From contig NZ_CBDCBD010000003.1 of NCBI RefSeq assembly GCF_965214215.1, forward strand, positions 1,550,001 through 1,614,000: DNA of 64,000 nt, in the 5' to 3' direction. Shown piece by piece: positions 16,926 to 24,713 of the stretch. The translations under genes were made by a program, and so were the position numbers. Within the stretch, counting starts at the first letter, position 1, and each line of letters begins with the position of its first letter. The notes under the pieces were generated by a model. The model saw nothing but the letters and a program-made list of their open reading frames with translations. It did no database searches and was not told the origin of the DNA. The stretch comes from Poriferisodalis sp965214215 (GTDB taxonomy: Bacteria > Actinomycetota > Acidimicrobiia > Acidimicrobiales > Poriferisodalaceae).

Positions 16926-18176
16926 ATGGATCCCACCTACACCGAAGAGGCCGAGGACTACCGCGAGAAGATCCAGGCCTTCTTGGCCGAGCACCTGCCG
17001 GCCAACTGGAGCGGCATGGGCTCGCTGGACGAAGACGCCCGCGAGCAGTTCGTGGAGGAATGGCGGGCCCTGCTGTCGGAGAATCAGCTGCTGGCCGTGT
17101 CGTGGCCGGTTGAGTACGGCGGCGCCGGGCTCAGCGAAGTCGAACGGGTGGTGCTGGCCGAGGAGTTCGCGAAGGCCGGCGTTCCCGTCGGCGGCGACAA
17201 CGACGGCTTCAGCATCACGATGGTCGGCAACGCCATCATCGAATGCGGCACCGAGGAGCAAAAGCGCCACTTCCTGCCCAAGATCATCTCGGGCGAGCAC
17301 CGCTGGTGCCAGGGCTACAGCGAGCCCGACAGCGGCTCAGACCTCGCCAACCTGGGCACGCGTGCCGTCCTCGACGGCGACGAATGGGTGATCAACGGCC
17401 AGAAGATCTGGACCTCCAGCGGCCACACCGCCAACTGGATCTTCGTGCTGTGCCGCACCAACCCCACCGAGGCCAAGCATCGCGGCATCTCGTTCCTGCT
17501 GGTCCCCGTGGAACAGCCCGGCGTCGAGATGCGGCCGATCATCAACATCAACAACCGCCACGACTTCAACGAGGTGTTCTTCACCGACGCCAAGACGGCG
17601 AAGGAGAACGTGGTCGGCGATGTGAACGACGGCTGGCGGGTGGCAAACGTGCTGCTCGGCTTCGAGCGAGGCCACGGCGCCACCACCGATGCGCTCCGTT
17701 TCCGAAACGAACTTGACCGAATCACTGCGGTCGCTGTCGAGCGAGGCGCCACCGCCGATCCGCTCGTGCGCCAGGACCTCGCCCGGGCGCACGCCAAGGT
17801 CGAGATCATGAAGTGGATGGGCCAGCGCAACGTGACGAACGTGCTGGCCGGCGAACCCCCCGGTCCGGAGTCGTCGCTGCACAAGCTGCTGTGGAGCGAG
17901 TATCACCACTGGGTCACCGAACTCTCGCTGGACTTGCTGGGCATGGAGGCGACCGCGCCTAGCGGCCATCCCGCCGTGAACGGCATCAACACCGACGCGG
18001 TGGGCGCGGACTTCTCCTCGCTGGCGTGGGTGCAGACGTTTATGGGCGCCCGACCCGGGACGATCTATGCGGGCACCTCGGAGGTGCAGCGCAACATTGT
18101 CGGCGACCGGGTGCTCGGGCTGCCGCGCGAGCCACGCGCCGACGGCGGTCCGTGGAACGAGATCGGCAAGAACTAA
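16926..18176 (+). CDS. Acyl-CoA dehydrogenase (FadE type)
   Basis: A 416-residue acyl-CoA dehydrogenase starting at ATG 16926, with GGGGAG upstream. Motifs: SWPVEYGGAGLSEVERVVLA, CQGYSEPDSGSDLANLGTRA, VINGQKIWTSSGHTANWIFV, then the C-terminal ARPGTIYAGTSEVQRNIVGD. The residue just before GTSEVQ is Ala, not the Glu found at 1700-2947. In many actinobacterial FadE proteins the base sits elsewhere or is supplied by a partner subunit. The next gene, an SDR, follows in about 70 bases, so a beta-oxidation-type operon is likely. Confidence 0.92.
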   Translation: MDPTYTEEAEDYREKIQAFLAEHLPANWSGMGSLDEDAREQFVEEWRALLSENQLLAVSWPVEYGGAGLSEVERVVLAEEFAKAGVPVGGDNDGFSITMVGNAIIECGTEEQKRHFLPKIISGEHRWCQGYSEPDSGSDLANLGTRAVLDGDEWVINGQKIWTSSGHTANWIFVLCRTNPTEAKHRGISFLLVPVEQPGVEMRPIININNRHDFNEVFFTDAKTAKENVVGDVNDGWRVANVLLGFERGHGATTDALRFRNELDRITAVAVERGATADPLVRQDLARAHAKVEIMKWMGQRNVTNVLAGEPPGPESSLHKLLWSEYHHWVTELSLDLLGMEATAPSGHPAVNGINTDAVGADFSSLAWVQTFMGARPGTIYAGTSEVQRNIVGDRVLGLPREPRADGGPWNEIGKN

Positions 18177-18244
18177 ACGGGTCAGAACTTGACCTGCACG
18201 ACTGAGGCGCACACGCGCTCACCCATGACAGGAGGCAACCGAGC

Positions 18245-19015
18245 ATGGAACTGCGACTGGACGGAAAGACAGCACTGGTGACCGGCGGATCGGCCGGCAT
18301 TGGCAAGGGCATCGCTAAGGCATTCGCCGATGCGGGCGCCAACGTGATGATCACGAGCCGCAAGGCCGACAAATGCGAGGCCGCGGTTGCCGACATCGGC
18401 GGCGAGTGCGACTTCATCGCTGCGCACATTGGCCATCTCGACCAGGCCGAGCGGGTGCTCGGTGCCACCATCGAGCGCTATGGCTCGCTGGACATCTTGG
18501 TGAACAACGCGGCGACCAACCCGTGGGCTGGCCCCATGATCGACTGCGACGTGCCGCGGCTCGACAAGACCTACGAGGTGAATCTGCGAGCGCCGCTGCA
18601 GTGGACCCAAACGGCGTGGCAGATGTGGATGGCTGAGCATGGCGGCTCGGTCATCAACATTGCTTCGGTGGGCGGTCACCACACTTCGGAGGCGCTGGGC
18701 GTCTACTGCATGTTCAAGGACGCGCTCATGCACATGACCCGCCAGCTCGCTGCCGAGCTGGGGCCGAAAGTTCGCGTCAACTGCATCGCTCCCGGCCTGA
18801 TCCGCACCGACTTTGCGCGGGTGCTCTGGGATGGGCCGCGTGGCAAGATGATCGCCGACCAGCTGCCGATGAAGCGTCTCGGCGAGCCGTCCGACATCGG
18901 CGAAGCGGCACTGTTCCTGTCAGCGGCAGCGACCTGGCTGACCGGCCACGTCATGGACATCGACGGCGGCGAGTGCGTCAAGATCGCCGGAGAGCTGCCG
19001 CTCGAAGAGGGCTAG
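18245..19015 (+). CDS. SDR-family oxidoreductase
   Basis: A 256-residue short-chain dehydrogenase. ATG 18245 follows ACAGGAGGCAACCGAGC, a strong ribosome binding site. The cofactor motif TGGSAGIGKGIA, NNAATN and the intact catalytic Tyr-x-x-x-Lys (VYCMFKDAL) are present, with the C-terminal WLTGHVMDIDGGECVKI. It is likely to reduce or oxidise a hydroxyacyl intermediate together with the upstream acyl-CoA dehydrogenase. The N-terminus (MELRLDGKTALVTGG) is closely similar to that of the SDR at 11964, but this copy has the full active site. Confidence 0.92.
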   Translation: MELRLDGKTALVTGGSAGIGKGIAKAFADAGANVMITSRKADKCEAAVADIGGECDFIAAHIGHLDQAERVLGATIERYGSLDILVNNAATNPWAGPMIDCDVPRLDKTYEVNLRAPLQWTQTAWQMWMAEHGGSVINIASVGGHHTSEALGVYCMFKDALMHMTRQLAAELGPKVRVNCIAPGLIRTDFARVLWDGPRGKMIADQLPMKRLGEPSDIGEAALFLSAAATWLTGHVMDIDGGECVKIAGELPLEEG

Positions 19016-19092
19016 TCGGTGTGCCCGGGCCTGTGGGCCGTCGCGGCTGCACCGTCCTCGAATGTGGCGCGCGGCTTGCCCCTGGTTGAGCT

Positions 19093-19938
19093 TCAGATGG
19101 TCTCGGCTGATCTTGCAAGCGCGGTCAACCAGTCGGCGACTGCTTGGGGATCTTCGACCATGGCATTGTGGCCGAGCCCGTCGAGGACGTGCGGCGTGGT
19201 GACACCGGCCGTGTGAGGGTTGGCCGCTGCGACTGACGCCAAGTCGGCGTGGTGGCCTGGCGCTACCAGCGGATCGTGCTCGCCCACCGCCATGGCCACC
19301 GGGCACTTCGCTGCAGACAGCAGGCTTGCCATGTCCGGCGGGCCCACCTCGACGGTTGCGGGGTCTTGGGCAACGCACCAGCCGGGTGCAGGGCCGGGCG
19401 GGTCGAGGCGCACTGGCTCGCCGTCGGTGGTGTAGCGAACCTCGGCGTCGGTGCGCATGGTGCCGGCGTCGATGGCGTTGGAGATTCGCTCGTCGTCTGC
19501 AGCAACGACGCCGAACAGACCTGAGAGCTTCAAGAACCACTCGACGGCACTGTCCCGGTCGCTGAATTGCCGCGGCGGCCGTTCGGCAAGCTCCGGAATG
19601 CGTGCGACTTCGGCGTCGGTCCATCGCAGTTTCACCCCGATGGTGGCCGCCGTATTCGGCGTCGGCCCGAACCATCCGCTTGCGAGCGCCAGGCCGACGA
19701 TGCCTCCCATCGAATGCCCGACGACGACATAGGGGCCGTCGCCATGTGCGTCGGCGAGCATCTCCGCCACGTCGGCGGCCATCGCCCCGAACGAATAGCG
19801 GTCGAACCAGGGTGCCGCGCCGTGGCCGCGCAGATCGGGTGCGAAGACTCCGCCGCTCCACAGTTCGGCTACGCCGTCCCACACGTGACGGTTGGCGCCG
19901 AGGCCGTGCAGCAGCACCAGCGTCGGCTGCTCAGCCAC
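19093..19938 (-). CDS. Alpha/beta-hydrolase fold protein
   Basis: A 281-residue hydrolase starting at GTG 19938. LVLLHGLGANRHVWDGV gives the oxyanion region, and the nucleophile elbow is VVVGHSMGGIVGLALA. A candidate Asp lies in AVGEHDPLVAPGH and the His in LDGLGHNAMVEDP, so the triad is complete. It is an esterase, lactonase or C-C hydrolase of unknown substrate. It is convergent with the SDR at 18245, and the enoyl-CoA hydratase-like gene reads into it on the same strand with about 60 bases between, so the two could be co-transcribed. Confidence 0.9.
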   Translation of the reverse strand: MAEQPTLVLLHGLGANRHVWDGVAELWSGGVFAPDLRGHGAAPWFDRYSFGAMAADVAEMLADAHGDGPYVVVGHSMGGIVGLALASGWFGPTPNTAATIGVKLRWTDAEVARIPELAERPPRQFSDRDSAVEWFLKLSGLFGVVAADDERISNAIDAGTMRTDAEVRYTTDGEPVRLDPPGPAPGWCVAQDPATVEVGPPDMASLLSAAKCPVAMAVGEHDPLVAPGHHADLASVAAANPHTAGVTTPHVLDGLGHNAMVEDPQAVADWLTALARSAETI

Positions 19939-20001
19939 GGCTGCGCCTGCTGATGTGGTTCCGGGGACGAACCTGTCGCATGGTGTCCGAAGGCCGCTCG
20001 C

Positions 20002-20940
20002 TCATCTCGGACGCTCGCCGTAGTCGCTGTGGGGTGCGTCGCGCTCGGCGATGACCTGGCGGAAGCCCTTCGTCTCGAAGTCCTCCACCCAGCGGTAGGC
20101 CTCCTCGGTGTGCCGGGTCACGCCGTCAAAGAACGTGCCGAGCAGCTGGCTCGTGCGCAGACCCATGTTCTCGAAGGCCTGGTTGACGAGCAGCTTGTTG
20201 AGCGCCAGCTGGTTCGCTGGGATATGTGCGAGCCGGCGAGCGAACGCTGCGACCTGGTCGCTGAGCTCGTCAGGCGGGTGCACGTAGGCGACCAGCCCGA
20301 TGCGATGGGCGGTCTCGGCATCGATGGCGTCGCCCGACAGCAGGAACTGCTTGGCGTGTTCGAGGCCCAGCCGGTACACCCACATCATCGTGGTGGGCGT
20401 TCCGTAGATGCGTGAGGGGGCGTAGCCGATGTGCGCGTCGGAGGCCATGAACAGCAGGTCGCAGCACAGGACCATGTCGGTTGCCCCGCCGATCGCCCAG
20501 CCGTGAATCTGCCCGAGCACGGGCTTGGGGCACTCCCAGATCTTCATGAACCGCTTCACGTTGTGGCCCATGAACTGCCAGTCGCGCACCGGGTCCCATG
20601 CGCCTTCACGGGGCTTGGGGCCGGGGGCGCTGTAGGGACTGCCCCACGAGTCGTACAGCTCCTCGGCGCTGTAGCCGGTGCCCCCGCCGGGGTTGAGGTC
20701 GTACCCCGCGGTGAGCGTGGGACCGTTGCCGCGGAGCACGATCGAGCGAACCTCCCTCGATGCCGTCGCCCGATCGATGCCGTCTGCCACGCCGGCGATG
20801 ACGCTCTCGGTCAGCGTGTTCATACGCTCGGGTCGGTTGAGCGTGATGAACGCCACCGTGTCGACCTCGTCGTACAGCACCACCGGCTCGGACCCACTGG
20901 TGCCCCCGGCAACCCCAGCCGTTCCCGTGTCGGAATTCAT
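20002..20940 (-). CDS. Enoyl-CoA hydratase/isomerase (crotonase) family protein
   Basis: A 312-residue crotonase-superfamily protein from ATG 20940. ITLNRPERMNTLTESVI and the oxyanion segments GPTLTAGYDLNPGGG and IHGWAIGGATDMVLCCDLL are recognisable. The two classical hydratase glutamates do not appear to be conserved: the first position is Asp (GGATD) and the second region reads YAPSRIYGT rather than PEIxLG. True water addition to enoyl-CoA is therefore doubtful, and another crotonase reaction is more likely. It stands upstream of the alpha/beta hydrolase on the same strand. Confidence 0.88.
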   Translation of the reverse strand: MNSDTGTAGVAGGTSGSEPVVLYDEVDTVAFITLNRPERMNTLTESVIAGVADGIDRATASREVRSIVLRGNGPTLTAGYDLNPGGGTGYSAEELYDSWGSPYSAPGPKPREGAWDPVRDWQFMGHNVKRFMKIWECPKPVLGQIHGWAIGGATDMVLCCDLLFMASDAHIGYAPSRIYGTPTTMMWVYRLGLEHAKQFLLSGDAIDAETAHRIGLVAYVHPPDELSDQVAAFARRLAHIPANQLALNKLLVNQAFENMGLRTSQLLGTFFDGVTRHTEEAYRWVEDFETKGFRQVIAERDAPHSDYGERPR

Positions 20941-21258
20941 CGCGCGGACGCTAGTGGGGTGTCCGCGAACCTACGCATGGTTGGAATCTCGCAAAAGGCC
21001 TGATCTGCGAGAGAATTCGACGTCGGCGACCGTGCGAACGTTTGCGGACACCGCACTAGCTGCGCACGCGGCGGCGCTGTGCGGCACGTTGGCGCACGAA
21101 GAAATCGGCGATGGGAGCGCCCAAGCGAATTGCCGCATCGTGAGCCGTTGACGTGTCGTCGTACGTTGCTGACCACACATGCCGAGCACATGCTCCACCT
21201 ACTCCAGCGGGGTGCGTCGGACGCTGCGATGAGTGCGGTCTGGCGCCGCCAGATCCCT

Positions 21259-21308
21259 CGCCAATCTTCCCCGCCATCCTGGTCGCCTCGGCTCGACCAG
21301 GAATGGCG
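21259..21308. repeat. REP-like hairpin repeat, copy 1
   Basis: This 50-bp block is repeated with few changes at 25307-25358. It contains an 8-bp stem, CCTGGTCG and CGACCAGG (21278-21301), around an 8-base loop. The second copy keeps only the inner CCTGG/CCAGG pairing. Both copies lie in non-coding DNA upstream of accessory modules. Confidence 0.6.
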
Positions 21309-21359
21309 CGGCGTGCTCGTGGGGGCGTCTCTATCTCGCTCTGCTGCTGAACTCAGTAC

Positions 21360-21374
21360 GATTGCAATGCAATC
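21360..21374. promoter_or_regulatory. Palindromic operator upstream of the toxin-antitoxin pair
   Basis: GATTGCA-A-TGCAATC is a perfect 7+1+7 palindrome. TACGAT at 21356-21361, a plausible -10 box, abuts it. VapB/FitA-type antitoxins bind inverted repeats at their own promoter, so this is the likely autoregulatory site. Confidence 0.6.
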
Positions 21375-21411
21375 ATCCGCGAGAGCTTCACAAGAACCTG
21401 GGGTTGGAGCA

Positions 21412-21654
21412 TTGTCGAGCATCACGATTCGTAACCTCGACGAGCGAGTCAAGACCGGACTGCGCGTGCGAGCGGCGGTGCACGGCTGTTCGATGGAGGA
21501 GGAGGTCCGGCGGATCCTCCGTGTCGCGGTGGAGGACGACACTGGGCCGGCGGATCTCGTCGCGTCGATTCGGGCACGTGTCGAGCCGTTCGGTGGCGTG
21601 GAGCTGACGTTGCCATCACGTGAGCCGGTCCGCGAACCTCCCCGGTTCGGCTAG
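21412..21654 (+). CDS. FitA/VapB-like ribbon-helix-helix antitoxin
   Basis: An 80-residue antitoxin. I chose TTG 21412 because it gives the canonical FitA N-terminus (SSITIRNLDERVKTGLRVRA) with a GGGG eight bases upstream. ATG 21367 is also in frame but lies inside the palindromic operator. The ribbon-helix-helix DNA-binding domain covers residues about 1-45 (HGCSMEEEVRRILRVAV). The C-terminal tail should wrap the toxin. The gene ends 5 bases before the PIN toxin gene. It should repress its own promoter at the dyad 21360-21374. Confidence 0.88.
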   Translation: MSSITIRNLDERVKTGLRVRAAVHGCSMEEEVRRILRVAVEDDTGPADLVASIRARVEPFGGVELTLPSREPVREPPRFG

Positions 21655-21659
21655 ACGGC

Positions 21660-22082
21660 ATGTTCGTCCTGGACACCAACGTCGTCTCAGAGCTGATTCG
21701 CCCCACGCCAGAACCGTCGGTGACAGCCTGGGTGGCGGGCCACGCGTCGTCGTCGCTGTTCCTGACCGCCGTGAACGAGGCGGAGATTCGTTTCGGAGTC
21801 GCCATCATGAAGGTGGGTGCGCGCCGCGAAGCAGTGAGCGCGGCGATAGACGCGCTGGTGCGGGAGGATTTCGCCGGTCGGATTCTTCCCTTCGACAGCG
21901 ACGCTGCAGTCGCCTACGCCACGCTTGCTGCGAGACGTCGGGCCGCTGGTCGTCCGGTGGCCCAAGCAGACGCCCAGATCGCTGCGATCGCCGCAGTCAA
22001 CGCCATGGCTGTGGTCACGCGGAACACAGCCGACTTCGTGGACACGGGCGTCGACATCGTGAATCCTTGGCCAGCCGGCTAG
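21660..22082 (+). CDS. vapC: FitB/VapC-like PIN-domain toxin
   Basis: A 140-residue PIN-domain ribonuclease starting at ATG 21660. The acidic metal-binding residues are visible: Asp in FVLDTNVVSEL, Glu in TAVNEAEIRFG, Asp in PVAQADAQIAAIA and Asp in VTRNTADFVDTG. VapC toxins cleave tRNA or rRNA when freed from antitoxin. It is directly downstream of the antitoxin, 5 bases apart, so the two form one operon. A MITE-like element begins 19 bases after its stop codon. Confidence 0.92.
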   Translation: MFVLDTNVVSELIRPTPEPSVTAWVAGHASSSLFLTAVNEAEIRFGVAIMKVGARREAVSAAIDALVREDFAGRILPFDSDAAVAYATLAARRRAAGRPVAQADAQIAAIAAVNAMAVVTRNTADFVDTGVDIVNPWPAG

Positions 22083-22100
22083 GACGGTCCCGGTCACGCG

Positions 22101-22207
22101 CTAGGAGTCTGGTCGGAAAAGGGGTTTCGGCTGAGCCAACACGCCGCTGACCTGCGGTTGTGCAACGGAAAGATGTCGAAAATACGACTTTCCGATCACG
22201 CTCCTAG
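22101..22207 (+). mobile_element. MITE-like repeat, copy B (107 bp, best preserved)
   Basis: Perfect termini CTAGGAG and CTCCTAG bound the element. The left end CTAGGAGTCTGGTCGGAAA and the reversed right end CTAGGAGCGTGATCGGAAA differ at three positions. The interior GCTGACCTGCGGTTGTGCAA matches the copies at 11136 and 13584. A 19-bp sequence (GGACGGTCCCGGTCACGCG) sits immediately to its left and again at 22245-22263. It encodes nothing. Confidence 0.8.
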
Positions 22208-22324
22208 CGGATACGAGCGGCGCATCTTCGTGGAGGTCACCGGTGGACGGTCCCGGTCACGCGGCAGCGGAATGATGCACCGGAACCGACCGGCGATGCC
22301 GCCGATCCGTGCTGTGCCCGACAG

Positions 22325-22750
22325 TTCAGGTGAGCGCAGTGATGGTGAGCGGTACCCAGATGGTCAGCATGAAGCCGGCCATGCTGACCATGAGCATTCG
22401 AGTCTGGCGCGCCAGCGCCGCACTGACCGCGGTGCTGACCGTGCTGTCGACGTAGCTGCGCATTCGCTCCTCGAGGGCACGGAGGTCGTCCTTGGTCGCC
22501 AGGAAGTCGGCGCCGTTGGGATAGACGCACTTCATGAGGGTGACGGCCGGTGTCTCGCCGAGCGTGTCGATGAGCTTCTGCACCATCTCGGTCCGTTCAA
22601 TCTCGTCGATTGCCATGGGGTGTTCCTCCGCAGTGTAGATGTGGTCAATGGGCCGCTTCCGACGGCCGCCAGAGGCGGCAGCGCGGTGCGTCGCGGTGGC
22701 ATACGTATGACCGGCAGGCCGGACAGCCCAAGCGAATTGTCGCGGCATCT
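22325..22750. repeat. Left arm of a ~400 bp direct duplication flanking the HNH gene
   Basis: It aligns with 24714-25117 in the same orientation. The first ~45 bases are near-identical (TTCAGGTGAGCGCAGTGATG and onward). Similarity then continues through the small gene and its upstream region, including GGCGGCAGCGCGGTGCG and CGCGGCATC. The two arms bracket the DUF222-HNH gene. Confidence 0.8.
22326..22616 (-). CDS. Small predicted membrane protein (left paralogue)
   Basis: A 96-residue protein from ATG 22616. The N-terminal half (MAIDEIERTEMVQKLIDTLG) ends with KCVYPNGADFLATKDDLRAL. A short coiled-coil-like stretch (LRALEERMRSYVDSTVSTAV) follows, then one C-terminal membrane helix (MLMVSMAGFMLTIWVPLTI). 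A near-identical paralogue is at 24715. The layout resembles small coiled-coil, tail-anchored proteins of unknown role. The pairing around a nuclease gene is notable, but no function can be assigned. Confidence 0.7.
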   Translation of the reverse strand: MAIDEIERTEMVQKLIDTLGETPAVTLMKCVYPNGADFLATKDDLRALEERMRSYVDSTVSTAVSAALARQTRMLMVSMAGFMLTIWVPLTITALT

Positions 22751-22905
22751 CATGGCCGTCACCCGACCCGAACCGCCCATTGCGGCAGGCAGGGCAGGCC
22801 AAGTGATGTGTCGCAGTACGGATCGTCTGCGGGAGCCTTCGTCCGGCACACAAGTCGGGCAGATCCGAGCGATGCAAGCCGGCCGCCCATGTCGCAGCTC
22901 GCTTC

Positions 22906-24612
22906 TCAGCACCGCAGCGGTAGCAGGATTTCTGGGTCTGCGGCGAGATTCGTCGAGAGACCAGTAACGGTCCAACGCCCGGCGCGTTCTTCCCGAGCGG
23001 TCAAGGGCGGTGACGCGTCGTCGAGCAAACCGATGGCACCGGTTCGTTGGTTGGGAGCGCCGGGTGGCAGCAGCCCAAGGTCGTGCTGGTGCAGGAACTT
23101 GTGGTGCGTGCGGCACAGCAACGCCAGATTGGCCAGGCTGGTCGGGCCCAGATCGGCCCAGTGCACCAGGTGATGGCCCACGCAGCCGATCGGCGCGACA
23201 CCGCAGCCGGGCCACACGCATCCTCCGTCTCGTGCAATCAGAGCTCGCCGGATCGCTGGCGGAATGGTCCGCGATGTCCGTCCTACGTCGAGCACTTCGC
23301 TTCGGGTGCCCATCACCGCGGGGACGATGGTGGCGTCGCAGGCGATACGGCGCACGTCCGAGGGGCTGAGTTCGGTGCCTGTGCCGGTGAGGCCGCACAT
23401 CTTGCCGCCGCTGGTGCATGTGTCGAGACCAGTCGGGCCGCTGACCCAGCTGCAACAGCCGGTCGGGCCGCTAGCGCAGGTGCATCGACCGGTCGGTCCG
23501 CTGGTGCAGGTGCAACGGCCGGTCGGGCCGCTGGTGCAGGTGCAGGTGCAAGAGCTGATCGGACCGCCGGCGTCATGTCGCTCGCTTCGGTCGAGTCCGT
23601 GCACCTTGTCGGCGCACGCGCAGCCTCCAACGGCGGCGATGGCGCTGCGCAGAGACGCCAGTTCGACCGTCACGATCATCTGAGCGTTCGGGTCATTGAA
23701 CGCGAGCGGCCCGAGACCGACTTCGTCCTGGCTCGAACGCGCCTGCTGTGAGTGCACCGATTCGGGGTTGCCCGAAGCGGGACCGCTTGATGCGCCACGC
23801 GGCCCCCGCAGCAGAGCCACGAGGGCATCGGCAGCGCGCTGGGGCACCGTGCGCTGCTGTGTGGCCGGCAGAACTTCCTCGGATCGCCACTCCCGCTGGA
23901 CGGCCCGCTCCAGCAGTCGCTTGACCTGATCGCCGGTCTCGGGATCGAGCTTTGCCAGCAGGTTCCACATGCCGTCGTCGTCGATCCACATCGACGCCCG
24001 CCGCGCGGCCTGTTGGCGATTGCGCTGCTGTGCGTCGCTTTCGGCGCGATGAGCGGCCTCGGCCTGCCACACCTTGCGGCGCGTCTGGTCGGCGTTCTGG
24101 CGCATCGCGTCGATGAGCAACTCGTCGCGGACCGTCTCGGGTACCTCGGCCGATGCGAGCGCAGACGCTTGATCGGTGGTGATCGAACCGTCGCAGTGCG
24201 CTTCGGCCACTTCGGCCTTCTCGGCGATGACCGCAGACTCTCGTTCCACCTGCCGGGCGGCCGAACGCCGCAGCGCAGCCAGCGACGTCAGCGTTTCCGC
24301 CGCCGAAGTCTCGCCGCGACCGATGTGCAGCTCGCGGCAAGTCACCTCGTGGACGAGCGCCGCCCGAGCTCCTTCCAGCGCATTCAGCGCTTGCTGCACG
24401 GCACCCAAAGCCTCGAGCACCTGCTGATCCCCGAGCCGGGAGAGCTTGTCTCGCAAAGCGGAGACCTGGCCGACAACCGTCCCGGCATCGATACCCGTGC
24501 CGGTGCGGTTCGGCGCGGCCCGGCCTGCGCTTCCGCGGCGCTCAGCCGCAGCAGGCTCGCTCGATGGGGGCGATGTGAACATGGGTTCCACGCTACGAAC
24601 CCCCTGTGACAC
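22906..24612 (-). CDS. DUF222 / 13E12-type HNH endonuclease with Cys-rich decapeptide repeats
   Basis: A 568-residue protein. GTG 24612 has GGGGAA upstream; ATG 24582 is the alternative. Residues ~40-270 are the helical DUF222 region (VGQVSALRDKLSRLGDQQVL, then SALASAEVPETVRDELL). The C-terminal HNH nuclease has RRALIARDGGCVWPGCGV, GHHLVHWADLG and LCRTHHKFLH, with Cys pairs and the HH of the beta-beta-alpha-metal fold. Between them, at about residues 354-395, is a tandem decapeptide (CTCTSGPTGR and variants), an unusual insert. 13E12-type proteins are multicopy in actinobacteria and often accessory. The gene sits between two ~400 bp direct repeats. Confidence 0.85.
   Translation of the reverse strand: MSQGVRSVEPMFTSPPSSEPAAAERRGSAGRAAPNRTGTGIDAGTVVGQVSALRDKLSRLGDQQVLEALGAVQQALNALEGARAALVHEVTCRELHIGRGETSAAETLTSLAALRRSAARQVERESAVIAEKAEVAEAHCDGSITTDQASALASAEVPETVRDELLIDAMRQNADQTRRKVWQAEAAHRAESDAQQRNRQQAARRASMWIDDDGMWNLLAKLDPETGDQVKRLLERAVQREWRSEEVLPATQQRTVPQRAADALVALLRGPRGASSGPASGNPESVHSQQARSSQDEVGLGPLAFNDPNAQMIVTVELASLRSAIAAVGGCACADKVHGLDRSERHDAGGPISSCTCTCTSGPTGRCTCTSGPTGRCTCASGPTGCCSWVSGPTGLDTCTSGGKMCGLTGTGTELSPSDVRRIACDATIVPAVMGTRSEVLDVGRTSRTIPPAIRRALIARDGGCVWPGCGVAPIGCVGHHLVHWADLGPTSLANLALLCRTHHKFLHQHDLGLLPPGAPNQRTGAIGLLDDASPPLTAREERAGRWTVTGLSTNLAADPEILLPLRC
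23427..23552. repeat. 30-bp tandem repeats inside the HNH gene
   Basis: About four 30-bp units of the form GGTCGGGCCGCTGGTGCAGG occur, the last partly re-duplicated (GGTGCAGGTGCAGGTGCA). On the minus strand they encode Cys-Thr-rich decapeptides. The period is a multiple of three and the frame is kept. Confidence 0.85.
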
Positions 24613-24713
24613 GAAACGTTCCCCGGACGGGCGCTTCCATCCATGTCTGAAGCGATCTGCGGGCGTGGTCAGTTCAGCCCGTCGTTCAGGCAGAACTTGG
24701 CGGGGTGCAAATG

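Larger units (their letters stand above)
20941..21411. other. Intergenic stretch before the VapBC/FitAB pair
   Basis: About 470 bases with no convincing gene. It holds a 50-bp hairpin-forming repeat (21259-21308) that recurs at 25307, and a palindromic operator just upstream of the antitoxin. Frames seen here on either strand have no recognisable domain and read through the repeat. Confidence 0.4.

Noticed and set aside
20937..21542. Minus-strand frame of 201 codons upstream of the TA pair
   Set aside because: Composition is low in complexity, it overlaps the antitoxin gene and reads through the REP-like repeat.
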